DNA of 64,000 bases, from positions 30,635,368-30,699,367 of the forward strand of contig NC_072791.1 in assembly GCF_028583425.1 (NCBI RefSeq). The letters run 5' to 3'. Within the stretch, counting starts at the first letter, position 1. Every line of letters starts with the position of its first letter. Below are positions 32,537 to 43,616 of the stretch, one piece after another. Source of the stretch: Eublepharis macularius (Eukaryota; Chordata; Lepidosauria; Squamata; Eublepharidae). The translations under genes and the position numbers were made by a program. The notes beneath the pieces were generated by a model that saw only the letters and a list, made by a program, of their open reading frames with translations, did not search any database and was not told where the DNA came from.

Positions 32537-32623
32537 AAAAAGTGAATTTTACTTCTTTAAATATATCAAGTATAGTAAAATGACCATAGAGGCAGTAAGG
32601 CCATTAGATAGGAATAATAATAA

Positions 32624-32753
32624 CATTCTGAAGATGCCAGCCACAGCTGCTGGCGAAACGTCAGGAACTACAATGCCAAGACCACGGCAATACAGTCCGG
32701 AAAACCCACAACAATCATCGTTCTCCGGCCGTGAAAGCCTTCGACAATACATA
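32624..32753 (+). repeat. Penelope-like terminal fragment with hammerhead-like hairpin
   Basis: It begins with CTGAAGA (32628-32634), a stem GCCAG/CTGGC, then GAAACGTC (32655-32662), followed by the shared repeat body (tgccaagaccacggcaata, cgtgaaagccttcgacaat). The order of conserved strings fits the small hammerhead ribozyme variants known from Penelope-like elements, which have a minimal stem III and act as dimers. One extra base lies between CTGAAGA and stem II. No coding part is present. Confidence 0.55.
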
Positions 32754-32759
32754 GGTCTC

Positions 32760-35700
32760 AAGAGGTTTTGATGAGGCTTCTGAACAACCCACAGTGGATG
32801 AGGTATTAGAACAGCTTCTGCCTGAAGCAGAGGTCTCCCAACTTGAGTCCTCTCAACTTGACAATTCAATAGAAACAGACCTCATAAGATCCTTTAAAAG
32901 CCTCTCTCAAGAGGCCCAACTGAAGATCACAAATAGGTTGGAGGACCTGAGAATGAAATTGTTGAAAACAAAAGCTCCCTTGCAATCACAAGTTGTTCCG
33001 GCAACCACATTGGGCAAAAGGAACTCTGTAACAACTGTTCTACCGGACAATTTCTTCTTAACATCTGAAATACCAGTTGGCAGGGAGATCCCTCTCGAGA
33101 TAGAACCAACTGTGAGTCAACAGGAGGCCAACCTAGGAGAGCACCAGACCTCAGTAGCGAACAACAAGCCTGAGATTCCCAAGGCTTCTCCACCAATGGT
33201 GACGACCAGAAACAATGGGTGCATCTTTCTGGATAAGGAGGGGGTTTTGGACACATTATTGCCAGTAGCATGACTAAATTATCCAGTCCCCTACAATGTA
33301 CAGGGCACACCCATTAGTAGCCAGGTAGATAAAAAAAAGCCCTTTACAAGGTACAGGGTTTGCCTACCAATAGGCAAGGCCTCTTATTATTCTCTTGGAA
33401 TCTAAGGTGTAGAATGAGGGGGGGGCAGTGCAATTGATTTTATTCGCAAATCTGATATATTCTTTGGGCAGGAAACTTGGTGTACGGAGGAGCTCTCACT
33501 GAATGGCTATAAACCATTTGTTTTACCAGCTGAGGCTGTCCCACATGGGAGAGCCAAAGGTGGGCTCTGCATTTTAATCTCCACCTCATTGAAAACAAGG
33601 ATAGTGGAGCTCCCACATTATGAGCAGTTCATGATGGCTCTGCTACTTCAGTTTCAGGATATGTACTTGCTAATTGTTAATGTCTACTCGCCCCCTGCTA
33701 GAACGAAAGAGCAAACGCAGGCAATTCTGCTTGGGTTTGAATCTTATTTACAGCATTTAATATCGACTTATCCTGCAGCAAACGTTATTGTGGGAGGTGA
33801 CTTCAATGCTCAGATTGGTTCTGAGCATCATAGCTCACATAATGAGAGCAGTTACGGCCCACCTAAAGTTAATGGTACAGCTCTACTTTTAAAAAGGCTC
33901 TCAAAGGACTCAAAGGTTAATTTTGCAGGTCAACTGTTAAGTCAAATAATAAGCAGAACAAATCTCTTTGTACTGAATGGGGCCCTCCCAAATGACTACC
34001 CCGCTGAGTTCACATACTGGTCAGGTGTTAGGATGAGCACTATCGACTATATTATGGTGTCTGAAGATATGGTCCAATACACAGAGTCTTTTGAGGTGGC
34101 TCCATTCTGTGACAACGATCATCTCCCCCTTGTGCTGAAAATAGACATGCAAAAGGCTGATTTCTGTGTGGCTAGACCCACTGACCCCTATGCTGGCACC
34201 ATAGAAAGTGTCAAATATTGTCGGCCCAGATGGAAACCTATATTGGAAAAAACTCTGGCCAAAACCCTGCAGTCAGAGGCAACAAAAGCCATTTCTTACA
34301 GACTAGTGGCAGCAGATAATATAGATTCCTGCCTTGGAGAATACGAACTGATCCTGGAGGAGCTCCAAAGGGTTTTGCAATCTTCCAGAGCTGGGCCCCC
34401 AGGACCTGGACCAGACAACCATAGATCTTGGTTTGATAAAGAGTGCATAAATGCAAAGAAATCCCTCAATATGAATTACGCCAGATATAGGGCCAATTCA
34501 GAGGCAGTATCCCTGCTGGCTCTGAAATGGCAAAAAGCCCAGTACAAGTCCCTTATTAGGAGGAAGAAACAGGAAGCGATCCAGTCAGCCTGGGAAGAAC
34601 TCAGAAAGGCAGTAAAGGAGAAGAACTCAGCCTTATTTTGGAGATTGGTCTCAGATCTTCCAGGTAGTCCTCCAACTATAATACATAACTTCATCTTACC
34701 TGGCACTTGAGAGAACTACTATAAAAGCCTATATGGGGACACAATTACCAAAAAATCTATTTCTGATGATTTGAATAGCCTACCATCTTGGCCTCCAGTA
34801 AAGCCCAAGGAGGTGCTACAGCTTATCCGTACTTTGAAGTCCAGGAAGGCCCCTGGCATAGATCTAATCCCCCCGGAGCTGATAAAACAGAATGCAGTAT
34901 GGTGAGCTCCTGTCTTGGCCTCACTATTCACTCAAATTGATCAATCTGGGAAAATCCCTAAGGACTGGGGGGTTGCTGTCATAATCCCTTTGTACAAAAA
35001 AGGTAACAAAGATGACCTGAATAACTATAGGCCAGTCAGTTTGCTTAGTATAGTTAGCAAACTCTATGCAAGACATCTTTTATGGAAATTTAGAGATTGG
35101 CTGGAAGACGAATCTTATTTAGCAGAAGAACAGGCTGGTTTCAGGGAGGGTCGCTCCACCTTAGATCAGTGTATGTTGCTAGACCATCTGATTGCAAAAT
35201 ACTCTTCCAACTCAAGTGTGTCATTCTTTGCTGCCTTTCTGGACCTGAAATCAGCTTTTGATTCAGTTTCAAGAGCTATATTGACAAAAGTTTACTGTTT
35301 CTAATTCAGACTCTGTACAATCATACATCCATAAGGGTCAAGTGCACCTCCCAAGGTCACCTTACAGACTCCATCAGAACCAACAGGGGGGTCAAACAAG
35401 GATGCCTTCTTGCTCCCCTCCTTTTCAATTTTTACATCAATGATTTGGCTACACACATAAATAGACCTGAGTTCCATCCCCCTAGGTTAGGCGACAAACA
35501 CATAGGGGTGCTTCTTTATGCTGACAATGCTGTTCTGCTCTCAAGGACTCCAGTTGGTCTTAAGAGAGCTATGGGCTCTTTTGCCCAGTACTGTCAACAA
35601 AACAACTTAGAGGTCAACTATTCCAAAACAAAAGTTATGGCCTTTGCAAAAAACAAGACCCCAAAAATTTATCACAGGTCTTTAAATTCCATTTCTATTG

Positions 35701-36857
35701 AACAAGTTTCATATTTCAAGTACTTAGGTGTCTTTTTCCAGGCTAATAGCCAAAGAACAGCTAATATAAATTCTGTCATCTTAGATCCCAAAAGAAGCTC
35801 AGGGGCAATTCAAAAATTCTATTGGTATAAAGGAGGTAAATGCCTGACTCCGGCCCTCAGACTATTCAAGGCTAAATCCCTCTCTCAGCTTACCTATGGA
35901 GCTCCAATAAATGTCACCTCAAATGTAAAGAAGCTGGACACAGTTCAATCTAAATTCCTGAGAACAATCTTACAAGTGCCCCATGGTGTCCCAAATGCAC
36001 TTATCAGAATTGAAACTGGCATGATTACAGTAGAGGCAAGGTTGTGGATTGCAGTAACCCTGTACTGGCTAAAATTAGTTTTCTGTCCCAAAGGGCTCAC
36101 AAGTCTAATAATATTGGATCCCTTTGCCCCCCCCCCCCCCCATAGCTCAGGGCGCTGGATAAGAAGTTACTTTCATACAGTCATTCTAAACAATACCTGT
36201 GCTCTATGGGTTACGAAAAAGCTAAAGATATAGTAAAACAGAGGATATTAGATATTGCAAGGCAACATGATATAATCAGAATAGAGAAATGGCGAGATCT
36301 TTTGGAGCCCCCCAATAGGGTAATACCTATGCCTTATCTCCTCCACCTATCAAATCAGGAGTACAGACGAATTTTCACACTAATGCGACTGGATGTTTTT
36401 CCCTTGGCTGTCCTCAAAGGGAAGTTTTAAAAAATCCCTTATGAGGAAAGGATTTCTCCCTGCTGTGAAGAAGGGATAGAATCATTAGAACACATTATAT
36501 TTGATTGCAAGGTGTATAACAATCTTTGCAAATCTCTTCCTATTTTTTCAACTTTGCCCCTTACCCGTAGCCAAAGGATATGCACTCTGAGGGGTCTCTT
36601 TTCAGATAGACATCCTAAGATCACATTTCAGGTGGCCAGATTTGGTTAGATTGCTTCAAGGATAAGGAAATCCTTAGTGTCTAAGTGAATGATTTTATTG
36701 TACCACTGAGAATTTTAAAGTTTATACTAATGTATCATGAATGATTTTACCCAGGTATTGTGAATGGTTTTATTGATGTTTTATTTTCTTCTGTGGTACC
36801 TTGGTGTTTTTGTAAATTGCTGGTAACTGACCGTGGAAAATAAACTACTACTACTAC
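32760..36857 (+). mobile_element. APE-type LINE (I/Vingi/jockey-like group, clade unsure), degenerate
   Basis: A nearly complete but broken LINE. An upstream frame (32794-33273) has no recognised domain and may be ORF1. ORF2 has an APE endonuclease (VIVGGDFNAQIG, IDYIMVSEDM, DNDHLPLVL), a linker, and an RT with DLNNYRPVSLLSIVSKLYA, EEQAGFREGRSTLDQ, FFAAFLDLKSAFDSV, NRGVKQGCLLAPLLF and LLYADNAVLLSRT. A C-terminal segment reads YEERFSPCCEEGIESLEH. The YADD box is changed to YADN. Several stops and frameshifts occur. The 3' end is a short (ACT)n tail at about 36845-36857. It could alternatively be an unusual CR1-group element. Confidence 0.65.
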
Positions 36858-37036
36858 CCGCTGTGAAAACTGGTTTTTGGCAGGAAAGGGAGAGCAAGCT
36901 CAAATCACCAGTGGTCCAAACCCAAGGAATCCCCAGTTAGTAATTCTGGAAAAGGAGCGCTCATCTCTGTGCTCTTTGTTGGACCGCTCGCTTTCTAGTC
37001 TCTGGCTTTTGTCCAGTTCTGGGGCCTCAGAAAGCT

Positions 37037-37103
37037 CAGTAAACTGAAAGGGTCAGAGGGTGGCCCATCCCTAGAACATGAAAGGGGGGGGGGGCTGTTA
37101 CAG
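37037..37103. repeat. 67-bp micro-element, related to 47224-47289
   Basis: It is the reverse complement of the 66-bp insertion at 47224-47289 with a few differences. It starts CAGTAAACTGAAAGGG and ends CTGTTACAG, with a poly-G run inside. No target duplication is visible here. Confidence 0.55.
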
Positions 37104-37619
37104 AGCGTAAACTCTAGTTAGTAATGTTTGGTTTCCCTTTTCTCTAGCCAATCTTGCTACATTTTCCTTTGTTGTAAAATACTCCCTAACTCTCTGTCTT
37201 TCCTGCTTTAAATTAGACTTGTGGTAGAACAAAGCTCTTTTTAGAAACCAAAGTGTTTGATTCTTGGGAGCAGAGGGACTTCTTTGTCATCAATGACTCC
37301 AGCCTACAGAAGCCCACAGAAGGCTCAGAAATCATGCACTGGCACTGACAGTAATGGGAGGTCAGCTCCATCTCAAGTTGAGAGGGAAGCTCAGAGGGAA
37401 GGGGATTGAGAAAATGGAAAGGGTTGGCCCACTCTTCTCTCACATACACTCCCCGCCATACCAGCTGAGGTGGATTCAAGATCATCTCTCCCAGTATTAA
37501 ACTGGGGGAAATTCCCCCTTACTGGAATTTCTCAGATGGTGGTGGCTGCTACCCTCATTCTGATCTAGTTTGGATGGGAGGAGGCACAGGACAAAATTCC
37601 TCTCTGCACGTACACATGA

Positions 37620-37623
<4 letters not shown>

Positions 37624-37664
<41 letters not shown>
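37624..37664. repeat. (GA)n microsatellite
   Basis: About 20 tandem GA dinucleotides. Confidence 0.95.
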
Positions 37665-37667
<3 letters not shown>

Positions 37668-38596
37668 TTTCTTCTTAGTGTTTAGTGGTGGTGGCACAAA
37701 AAAGAGAGTGAGCAGAATGTCTGAACTGGCAAGATCCGTAACAGAAACTTTCACAGATACTTAAGAATTAGGAGTTCACTGTGAACAATTAATGGTCACT
37801 GAAAAATCTAGGATTGTTGTGGGGAGGGATTTCTTTTTCTAAAATTTTCCTCTTTAGATATAGCAATTAGCCCCAATTATTTTCTTTTACTCTTTCAAAG
37901 GAGGAATTCTCTTTGATTTCTCATTATAGGTGAGGTTTTTTTTGTCTTTTAACCATGTGATAGTGTAGTTTCTATTTATACCTCACAATGGTGCTCTATG
38001 AGTCCTTTTGTAACTTCAGCCTTTCAGGGTTTTTTGTTGTTCCACACCACAGGGCCAGGCTCTAGCAGAAGGTGGAAAGGAAGGTACAGATAAACTACAA
38101 ATCCATTATCTTTTCCTGTCTGTGGAAGCACAATAGTGTTTAGTGGTTAGAGAATATGTAAAAAGGGTTTGCTACAAGGAAACTGAATTCCAGGTTCACT
38201 TCTCAGATATCTATAGTGGGTCCCCTATGTGTATCTACCCAAAGCAAGCTTCATCGTTCTCACAATAACCCTGCTACAGTTCGTATTATGTAAATAAATA
38301 CATGACTCATTTGAGATCTAATGAAATCATCCTTTTCACAAAAGAGGAACAGATTTTAAACTGCCTCAGATTCCTAAAAAGAGGAACAGAAATGGATTGC
38401 TGGATTTCAGGGATAAATTCAGCAACAAGGAATTAAGAGAATTTCACTTAACAACCCTAGAGAAAACATCAACCAACCATTTGGAGCCCTTAACCTAATG
38501 AATGGTCAATAATATGACAGCAGGTCACAAAGGGACACTTGGTATGAAACCCTAAGAGAAGAAACCCAGCTGTGGGCTCTAACGACTAACTCCCAT

Positions 38597-38714
<118 letters not shown>

Positions 38715-39825
38715 TATTCTTAAAAGGGAAGGATAAAAATTAGGGAAATCCTTTCTCTCAGCCTTTGGGAGTCAAATTCTTTTGATGGTCCGATATTGGA
38801 CTGGTATCTTAATGAATCCTTTCCAAATAATATGATTCAAGCTTTCCAAATAATGTGACTCAATTACCTTGAGCCATTATATTATCTGGTAAGGACAATT
38901 AATACTAGTATCTCTATTTGCTGTACTTACTTTCCCTAACATAAGTAAACTATAATTCCATAAAACTCCAATAGAAACACAAGAGTGACTTTGCCTATCC
39001 AGGGATTTCAACTGAGTCAGTGATAATGATTTTGACAAACTGGGCACTTTGCTCCACAAAATGTATTCAGACTTGTTATAAACATTAGGTATTTGCTGTT
39101 AAAGGGGTTAAATGGGTTGGATCCCACCATGCAATAGCAGAAAAGAGGTTAACACAGTTTGGTTTGCACAAGAGCTAATGTAAGATTGAGCCTTAATTTT
39201 TCATTTCTAGTCAGTGTTGCTGTGTCCAAAGTCAAAAGGCTACCTGATGCCATCATGACAGTCCAATCTGTATGTGGGGGGTGTCTCTCTCTTTGATCCC
39301 AGACTTACTCCTCATTGCCAGACTTACTCCTCATTGCCCCAGCACCCCCAAATATGACCCAAGGCAAAATACCAATTATGTGAGTTCAACTAGATTCTTC
39401 ATTATCCTTCAACTTTACACTTCTGATCTCCATCAAGCACTCATAATATAAGCTGACTATTTTGAGGGCAGGCTGCACTAGACATCCTCCTTGGGTGCCC
39501 ACTGCCCACCTGACACGTCCACTCTGCCTCCAAACCTGGCTGGCGGCTTTCACCTGCCTTGATTATCATAGCCTGCACAGCCTCCTATGCTGAGAGGTGT
39601 TCAACTTCATCCACCTCCCTTGATAGATCATAAGACATCTACCAGGATCAGGGGGTGCTGCTCAGCACCTGGGGCGCTCCTTTGTAGCACCACCCAACTG
39701 CTCAGCATGTGACCTGGTCTGGACTCCCCCCTTCATCACTGCAATGCATCAAAATGTTTACCGATTCACCCTACCTATCCTGAGCAACTTTCCCTATTCC
39801 TGCCAAACAAGGAGGTTAGCCTAGC

Positions 39826-40400
39826 TTAACACCCTTTGCCCCATGTGCTAACAATTATGTCCTGCAGGCCCTGACGAAGATCAGCTAAATAAAGATCACA
39901 ACCCTCCTCAGAAAGGTGAACATCATCACTTCTATATAGGTGCAGCTGATTAAACCTAATCAAAGGATAAGAAATGCTAGCCCCTCCATTTGCCACAACT
40001 ACCTTTTAATGGCCAAATCAACATTCCTTCTGGCGTTCTCAGTTCTAGCCGGTTTGCTCGTACCCCTCCAGATCCTCCTCTGGATGAGTTCTGTCCAAAC
40101 CAGCAGCAATCAAGGGCATAGATGTCTAATTTGTTCTCAATCCCCACTCCCCCAAGCCCTATTTATGTGTGCAGCTCCTGGAGCCTGCACCAAATCATTT
40201 TCCCCAAGTACATAGTCTGAAGATTGGGAGGACTGCCCTCTCTCAATACCCGTAGCTGGCCTCATAACATCCCCCATTTGCCATACCATCTGATGTTTGC
40301 AAGCTGCAAGCCATCAGCGCTGGCTTCAGCCCTCCTTTTTGCCCCAAAGACAATTGAGTGGCCCACCACAATTAGGATTCTGATGGGCCTTTGTGCTCCA
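39826..40400 (-). mobile_element. fossil SGNH-hydrolase domain of a retroelement
   Basis: The minus-strand translation shows the order of motifs of an SGNH/GDSL-type hydrolase: a GHS block (IRILIVVGHSIVFGA), then GENDLVQ (usually GGNDL), WTELIQRRIWRG, and finally RSDDVHLSEEGCDLYL (usually DGVHL). Such hydrolase domains are known as accessory parts of some tyrosine-recombinase and other retroelements. The copy is broken and lies just upstream of the pseudogene promoter. No recombinase or reverse-transcriptase part was recognised next to it. Confidence 0.5.
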
Positions 40401-40482
40401 CACACACCTGTAAGACACCAAGTTGCATATTCTAGAATCCATGCCTATGCTCATCCTTTTGGCCAACGGGCCCTCTATTACT

Positions 40483-40560
40483 CCATGGTGGTCTCCCATT
40501 CAAGTCCTGACCCTGCTTAGTTTCCAAGATCTGACAAGTTAAGTTTGGAATATCCCTACC
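40483..40560 (-). repeat. 5S-rRNA-derived SINE fragment
   Basis: The minus strand shows the 5S internal promoter remnants (tctcccattcaagt, the complement of the box C region; ctgcttagtttccaagatc, the complement of the box A region). It is truncated on both sides and adjoins the pseudogene promoter. Confidence 0.6.
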
Positions 40561-40574
40561 CTCACCTGTCCCTG

Positions 40575-40703
40575 ACCCATAGTCAATATTTGCTCTGCTT
40601 AATGGTTAATGAATACTGGCCATTCTATAAACGAGCTAGATAAATAATAAAGGCAGGAGTATGTTATACCAGGTGAATGCACTACGTTTCTTCAGAAGGC
40701 TCT
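40575..40703 (+). promoter_or_regulatory. pseudogene promoter and exon 1, duplicated from copy 1
   Basis: It matches 4050-4178: gtcaatatttgctc, GGTTAATGA (40604-40612), then a TATA-like block TAGATAAAT (40637-40645) in place of TATATAAAT, and a conserved donor gtgagtatg at 40704. The altered TATA box suggests weaker transcription, though other nearby AT-rich strings (ctataaac) could serve. Confidence 0.55.
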
Positions 40704-41481
40704 GTGAGTATGATGCACACTATTCTCTGCTTTGATCTACCGCTGTTTATACTCTCTGCAAAGGGCTTCATGTCTGCCCATTCCCTTTGACAATTAGAGC
40801 ACAACCACTTAATCCATCTAAATCAAATGTAAAGCTTAGTTTACACAGGATAGTCTCAGAGTTTAGAAGCTTTAAATTACAGCACTTTATTACCAAACTA
40901 GAGGATCAGAAGTTCTAAAAAAGGTATGACAAAATAGCACATCCCAAAACTATACCGTAAATTCATTTTGCAAAGGCAAAAAGGGGTTGCTTTTTGCTAC
41001 ACAGGGAGTCAGTATTTTCTTGTCCAAAACAATTACTCCTGACTTCTAAGAATCTGGAATATTTCGTCATATGAATGTAGGGCTTGAGTGTCGAAAATTT
41101 GTCATATGTGATACAATTTAAATTGCATTAAAGACAATGGCAGATTTCAATTTCTTCTAAACGTTGCTATCTTGCTACTAAATATTTAGCTTCTGTAAGA
41201 AAACAATGCTGAAGATGCCTCTGGGCAAAAGGTAACACTGCAAATGAGTCTTACTATGAACATAAAACACTTTTAAAAAGATTATTTTTTTTAGAAAAAA
41301 TGTAAACTAGCAAGGTTGAAAAAATTCTAAACTATTCCAAGCACATAAACTAATACTTATAATATTTTTTAAAAATTAAAAAAATAAAACTCTCAGAACT
41401 ACTTTTGATGCATTCTAATATCAAATTACTTCGCAGAATACAATTTATTGAAATTTAGCAAAAATCAAGTCGCACCTTCTG

Positions 41482-41521
41482 ATATCTGAAGAAGTGAGCT
41501 GTGGCTCACGAAAGCTCATAC
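41482..41521 (+). ncRNA. hammerhead-ribozyme-like hairpin, second type
   Basis: CTGAAGA (41486-41492) is followed by one extra base, stem GTGAGC/GCTCAC with a tgtg loop, then GAAAGCTC (41510-41517) and ata, which can pair with the tat before CTGAAGA. The layout matches that at 32628 but with different stem sequences. AGCT after GA is self-complementary, as expected for stem III formed between two molecules. Activity is untested. Confidence 0.45.
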
Positions 41522-42560
41522 TGAAGAGCTGCAAACTTTTTATACTTAAAACGCCTTTTCCGGACTAGAAATGGAACGTCCTTCAAAATCTTGACTTTCA
41601 AACCCATAAAGTCCAAATCCGCATTGTATGAGTTATATAGGATGGTGTCCCGAATCTTTTTAAATGAAAAGTCAATAATGATCTCACGAGGCAACTGTCG
41701 CTTTGTTGCATATTTTGAAGAAGCCCGACGGACCTCCAAAATGGCGCTTTTAACCTCTTCTTTAGTCGTCCTCGCGAGTATCGCCAATAGTTCCGAGACC
41801 ACCTCCCACAGATCCTCATTTTCCTCCTCTTTCACGTTTTGGAGACGCAAAATTGTCTGCGTTCGTTCCATCTGTAGCCCGATCAGCTGGTTCTCAACCA
41901 ACTTCAGCTCCTTTTTTGTAGCCTTCACAAGTGACGCACTTTCCAGAGCAGACTTCTCTGCCCCCCCCCCGCTACTTCCTTAATGGTTTTCACTTCGCTT
42001 TCAATTGAGCCCACCCTTTGATCAGTTTCGTTCAGCTTGTCAACAAAGGATTTTATGGCTTCCACCACCGCCCTGCGCACCAACTCTTCGAGCGACTCTC
42101 CCTTCAAGGTAGCCGAGATTGACTTACCGAGAGCGGGACTTTCCTTCTTTGCTGCCATTTGGGGGGGGGGGGGGCGCCAACAAAATTCTGGAACTCACCG
42201 AAGGGGAAGAACGAGTCTTCTTCAGATCAACCTCTCCTTCACGAACGCTTGTAGAACAGAAGGGATTCGCTTGTTTACGGGCTTCCGCCTGTTTCTTTTA
42301 TTTGCCGTTTCTCATTGCCCGGCGGCACTCGAGGCGCCGCGCACGTCTGCTGGCCTCTATAGGGACAAACGGGCAATTCCCCCCCCCCCGCATTAATTTC
42401 GGGGAGTTCTTCCCGCAGCGTCCCGGACCCTGGCTCCCTCCCTGGGAGTCCTGGGGGCTAATCCTTGCGGATCAGCCGCCCGGTCAGGGTGCCCGGTCGT
42501 TTCCTCCCGGACCAGCCGAGAGGAGCGTCCGGCATGGCTGAGAAAATGAAACTGAATCCG
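41522..42560 (-). repeat. L1 fragment, antisense: 5' UTR and ORF1 5' part
   Basis: On the minus strand a start codon at 42158 begins MAAKKESPALGKSISATLKG, followed by a coiled-coil stretch, then after a frameshift near 41930 QTILRLQNVKEEE, LPREIIIDFSFKKIRDTI and ILKDVPFLVRKRRFKYK, an L1 ORF1p RRM-like core. GC-rich sequence at 42160-42560 fits the 5' UTR. ORF2 is absent. Retaining the 5' part and losing the 3' part is the reverse of usual 5' truncation, so a later deletion or rearrangement is likely. It lies in intron 1 of the pseudogene. Confidence 0.65.
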
Positions 42561-42815
42561 ATATTTCGCATTTTCCCCGCAACGTGGCATGACGTTCCAG
42601 GTGCAGGTAAGCCATCTGGAAACGGCCCTAGTTTGGAGGCTTCCTTGACTGGAGAAATTCCCTCCCCCCTTTTTTGGAGAGGCTTTTCACTTTTGCTAGC
42701 AATAAATTACTTGTGCTTCTGTCCTTGAGTCAAGATAAGCCATTCTTGCTGGCTAATTGGTAATTAACTTCACACCTGAAGTTTGGGGTAGCTCGTGTGC
42801 CAAGAGCTGCAGACT

Positions 42816-43522
42816 TGTCACACGTCCCTTTTCGCACTTGTCAGGTGATGTGGTCAGGCTGGGAGTGGGTGTGGTCAGGCCTGCCTCACTTTGGTTCCAG
42901 CTTGAACCAATATAAACCGGCTGTCAACCAACATGGAGAAGCTTATGTTGAGTGTCTACCTTAGACCTCTGCCTATGCTCTTTTACTTTGCTTCTGGCTC
43001 TATTTGATGAGGACTGAAGCTCCATCTTTTGCCTTGCTGTTTTGTGGGACTTTTGCTTGCTACAACTGAGAAACCAACTTGCTTTGCCTCCTAAGAATTT
43101 AATGTGGTATGTAGAGCTTACTGCTCTAGGTTTTTGTTTGTTTGCGCTCACTTTGTGTCTTATGTGTGATAACCTTGCACTTTGATTTAATAAATCTTTA
43201 TATTTTACCTTGTGTGGGTTAATAAGACTCTGAAGCCTCACTGTTATAAAACTTTTGTTGAACTGACCCTATGTGTGCTTGAGATCCACCTACCAAACAA
43301 CTATTCTTTTGCTGTGAACTCTGCCTGCAAGCTTACCCTTGCAAGGTAGACTGCTTTGGCTAAATTTCCTAATAGGCTCTGGAGCTTTGCTCCCTAACTC
43401 CTTAGCCTAGGGAGAGCTGGTGGCAGCTTATCTGGTTTGCTATTTGCAACAGGACCTTCCAGGCAGCCTGTGTCCCTTCCTCTTAGCTGGGCTGGGCCCC
43501 AGGGGTCTGGAACTCCTTGACA
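42816..43522 (+). mobile_element. possible solo LTR (fossil)
   Basis: The segment begins TGTCA and ends TGACA, with a TATA-like aatataaacc near 42908 and AATAAA at 43189-43194, the layout of an LTR. No matching target duplication was found, so the ends and the call are tentative. Confidence 0.35.
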
Positions 43523-43616
43523 CCAATGAACTGCACTATTAATCAAAGTCTAGTCTTGGAAATACAATTGTGTGGGAAATGTTAATAGTGAATTATTCTT
43601 TTCTTCCATTTTTTAG

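Larger units (their letters stand above)
15913..32550 (+). mobile_element. L1-B: degenerate L1 retrotransposon, outer element of the nest
   Basis: The 14-bp direct repeat AAAAAGTGAATTTT occurs at 15913-15926 and at 32537-32550, bracketing an L1 with 5' UTR (from 15927), ORF1 (16161-16952), a long spacer, and ORF2 (28164 to about 32107). The insertion site resembles the TTTT/AA-type target of L1 endonuclease. It contains the 9.9-kb hAT-like insertion in its inter-ORF spacer and a SINE fragment near its 3' end. Its first poly(A) signal near 32250 is followed by about 260 bp of extra sequence and a second poly(A) tail, which suggests 3' transduction. Both ORFs are broken, so it is inactive. Confidence 0.75.
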
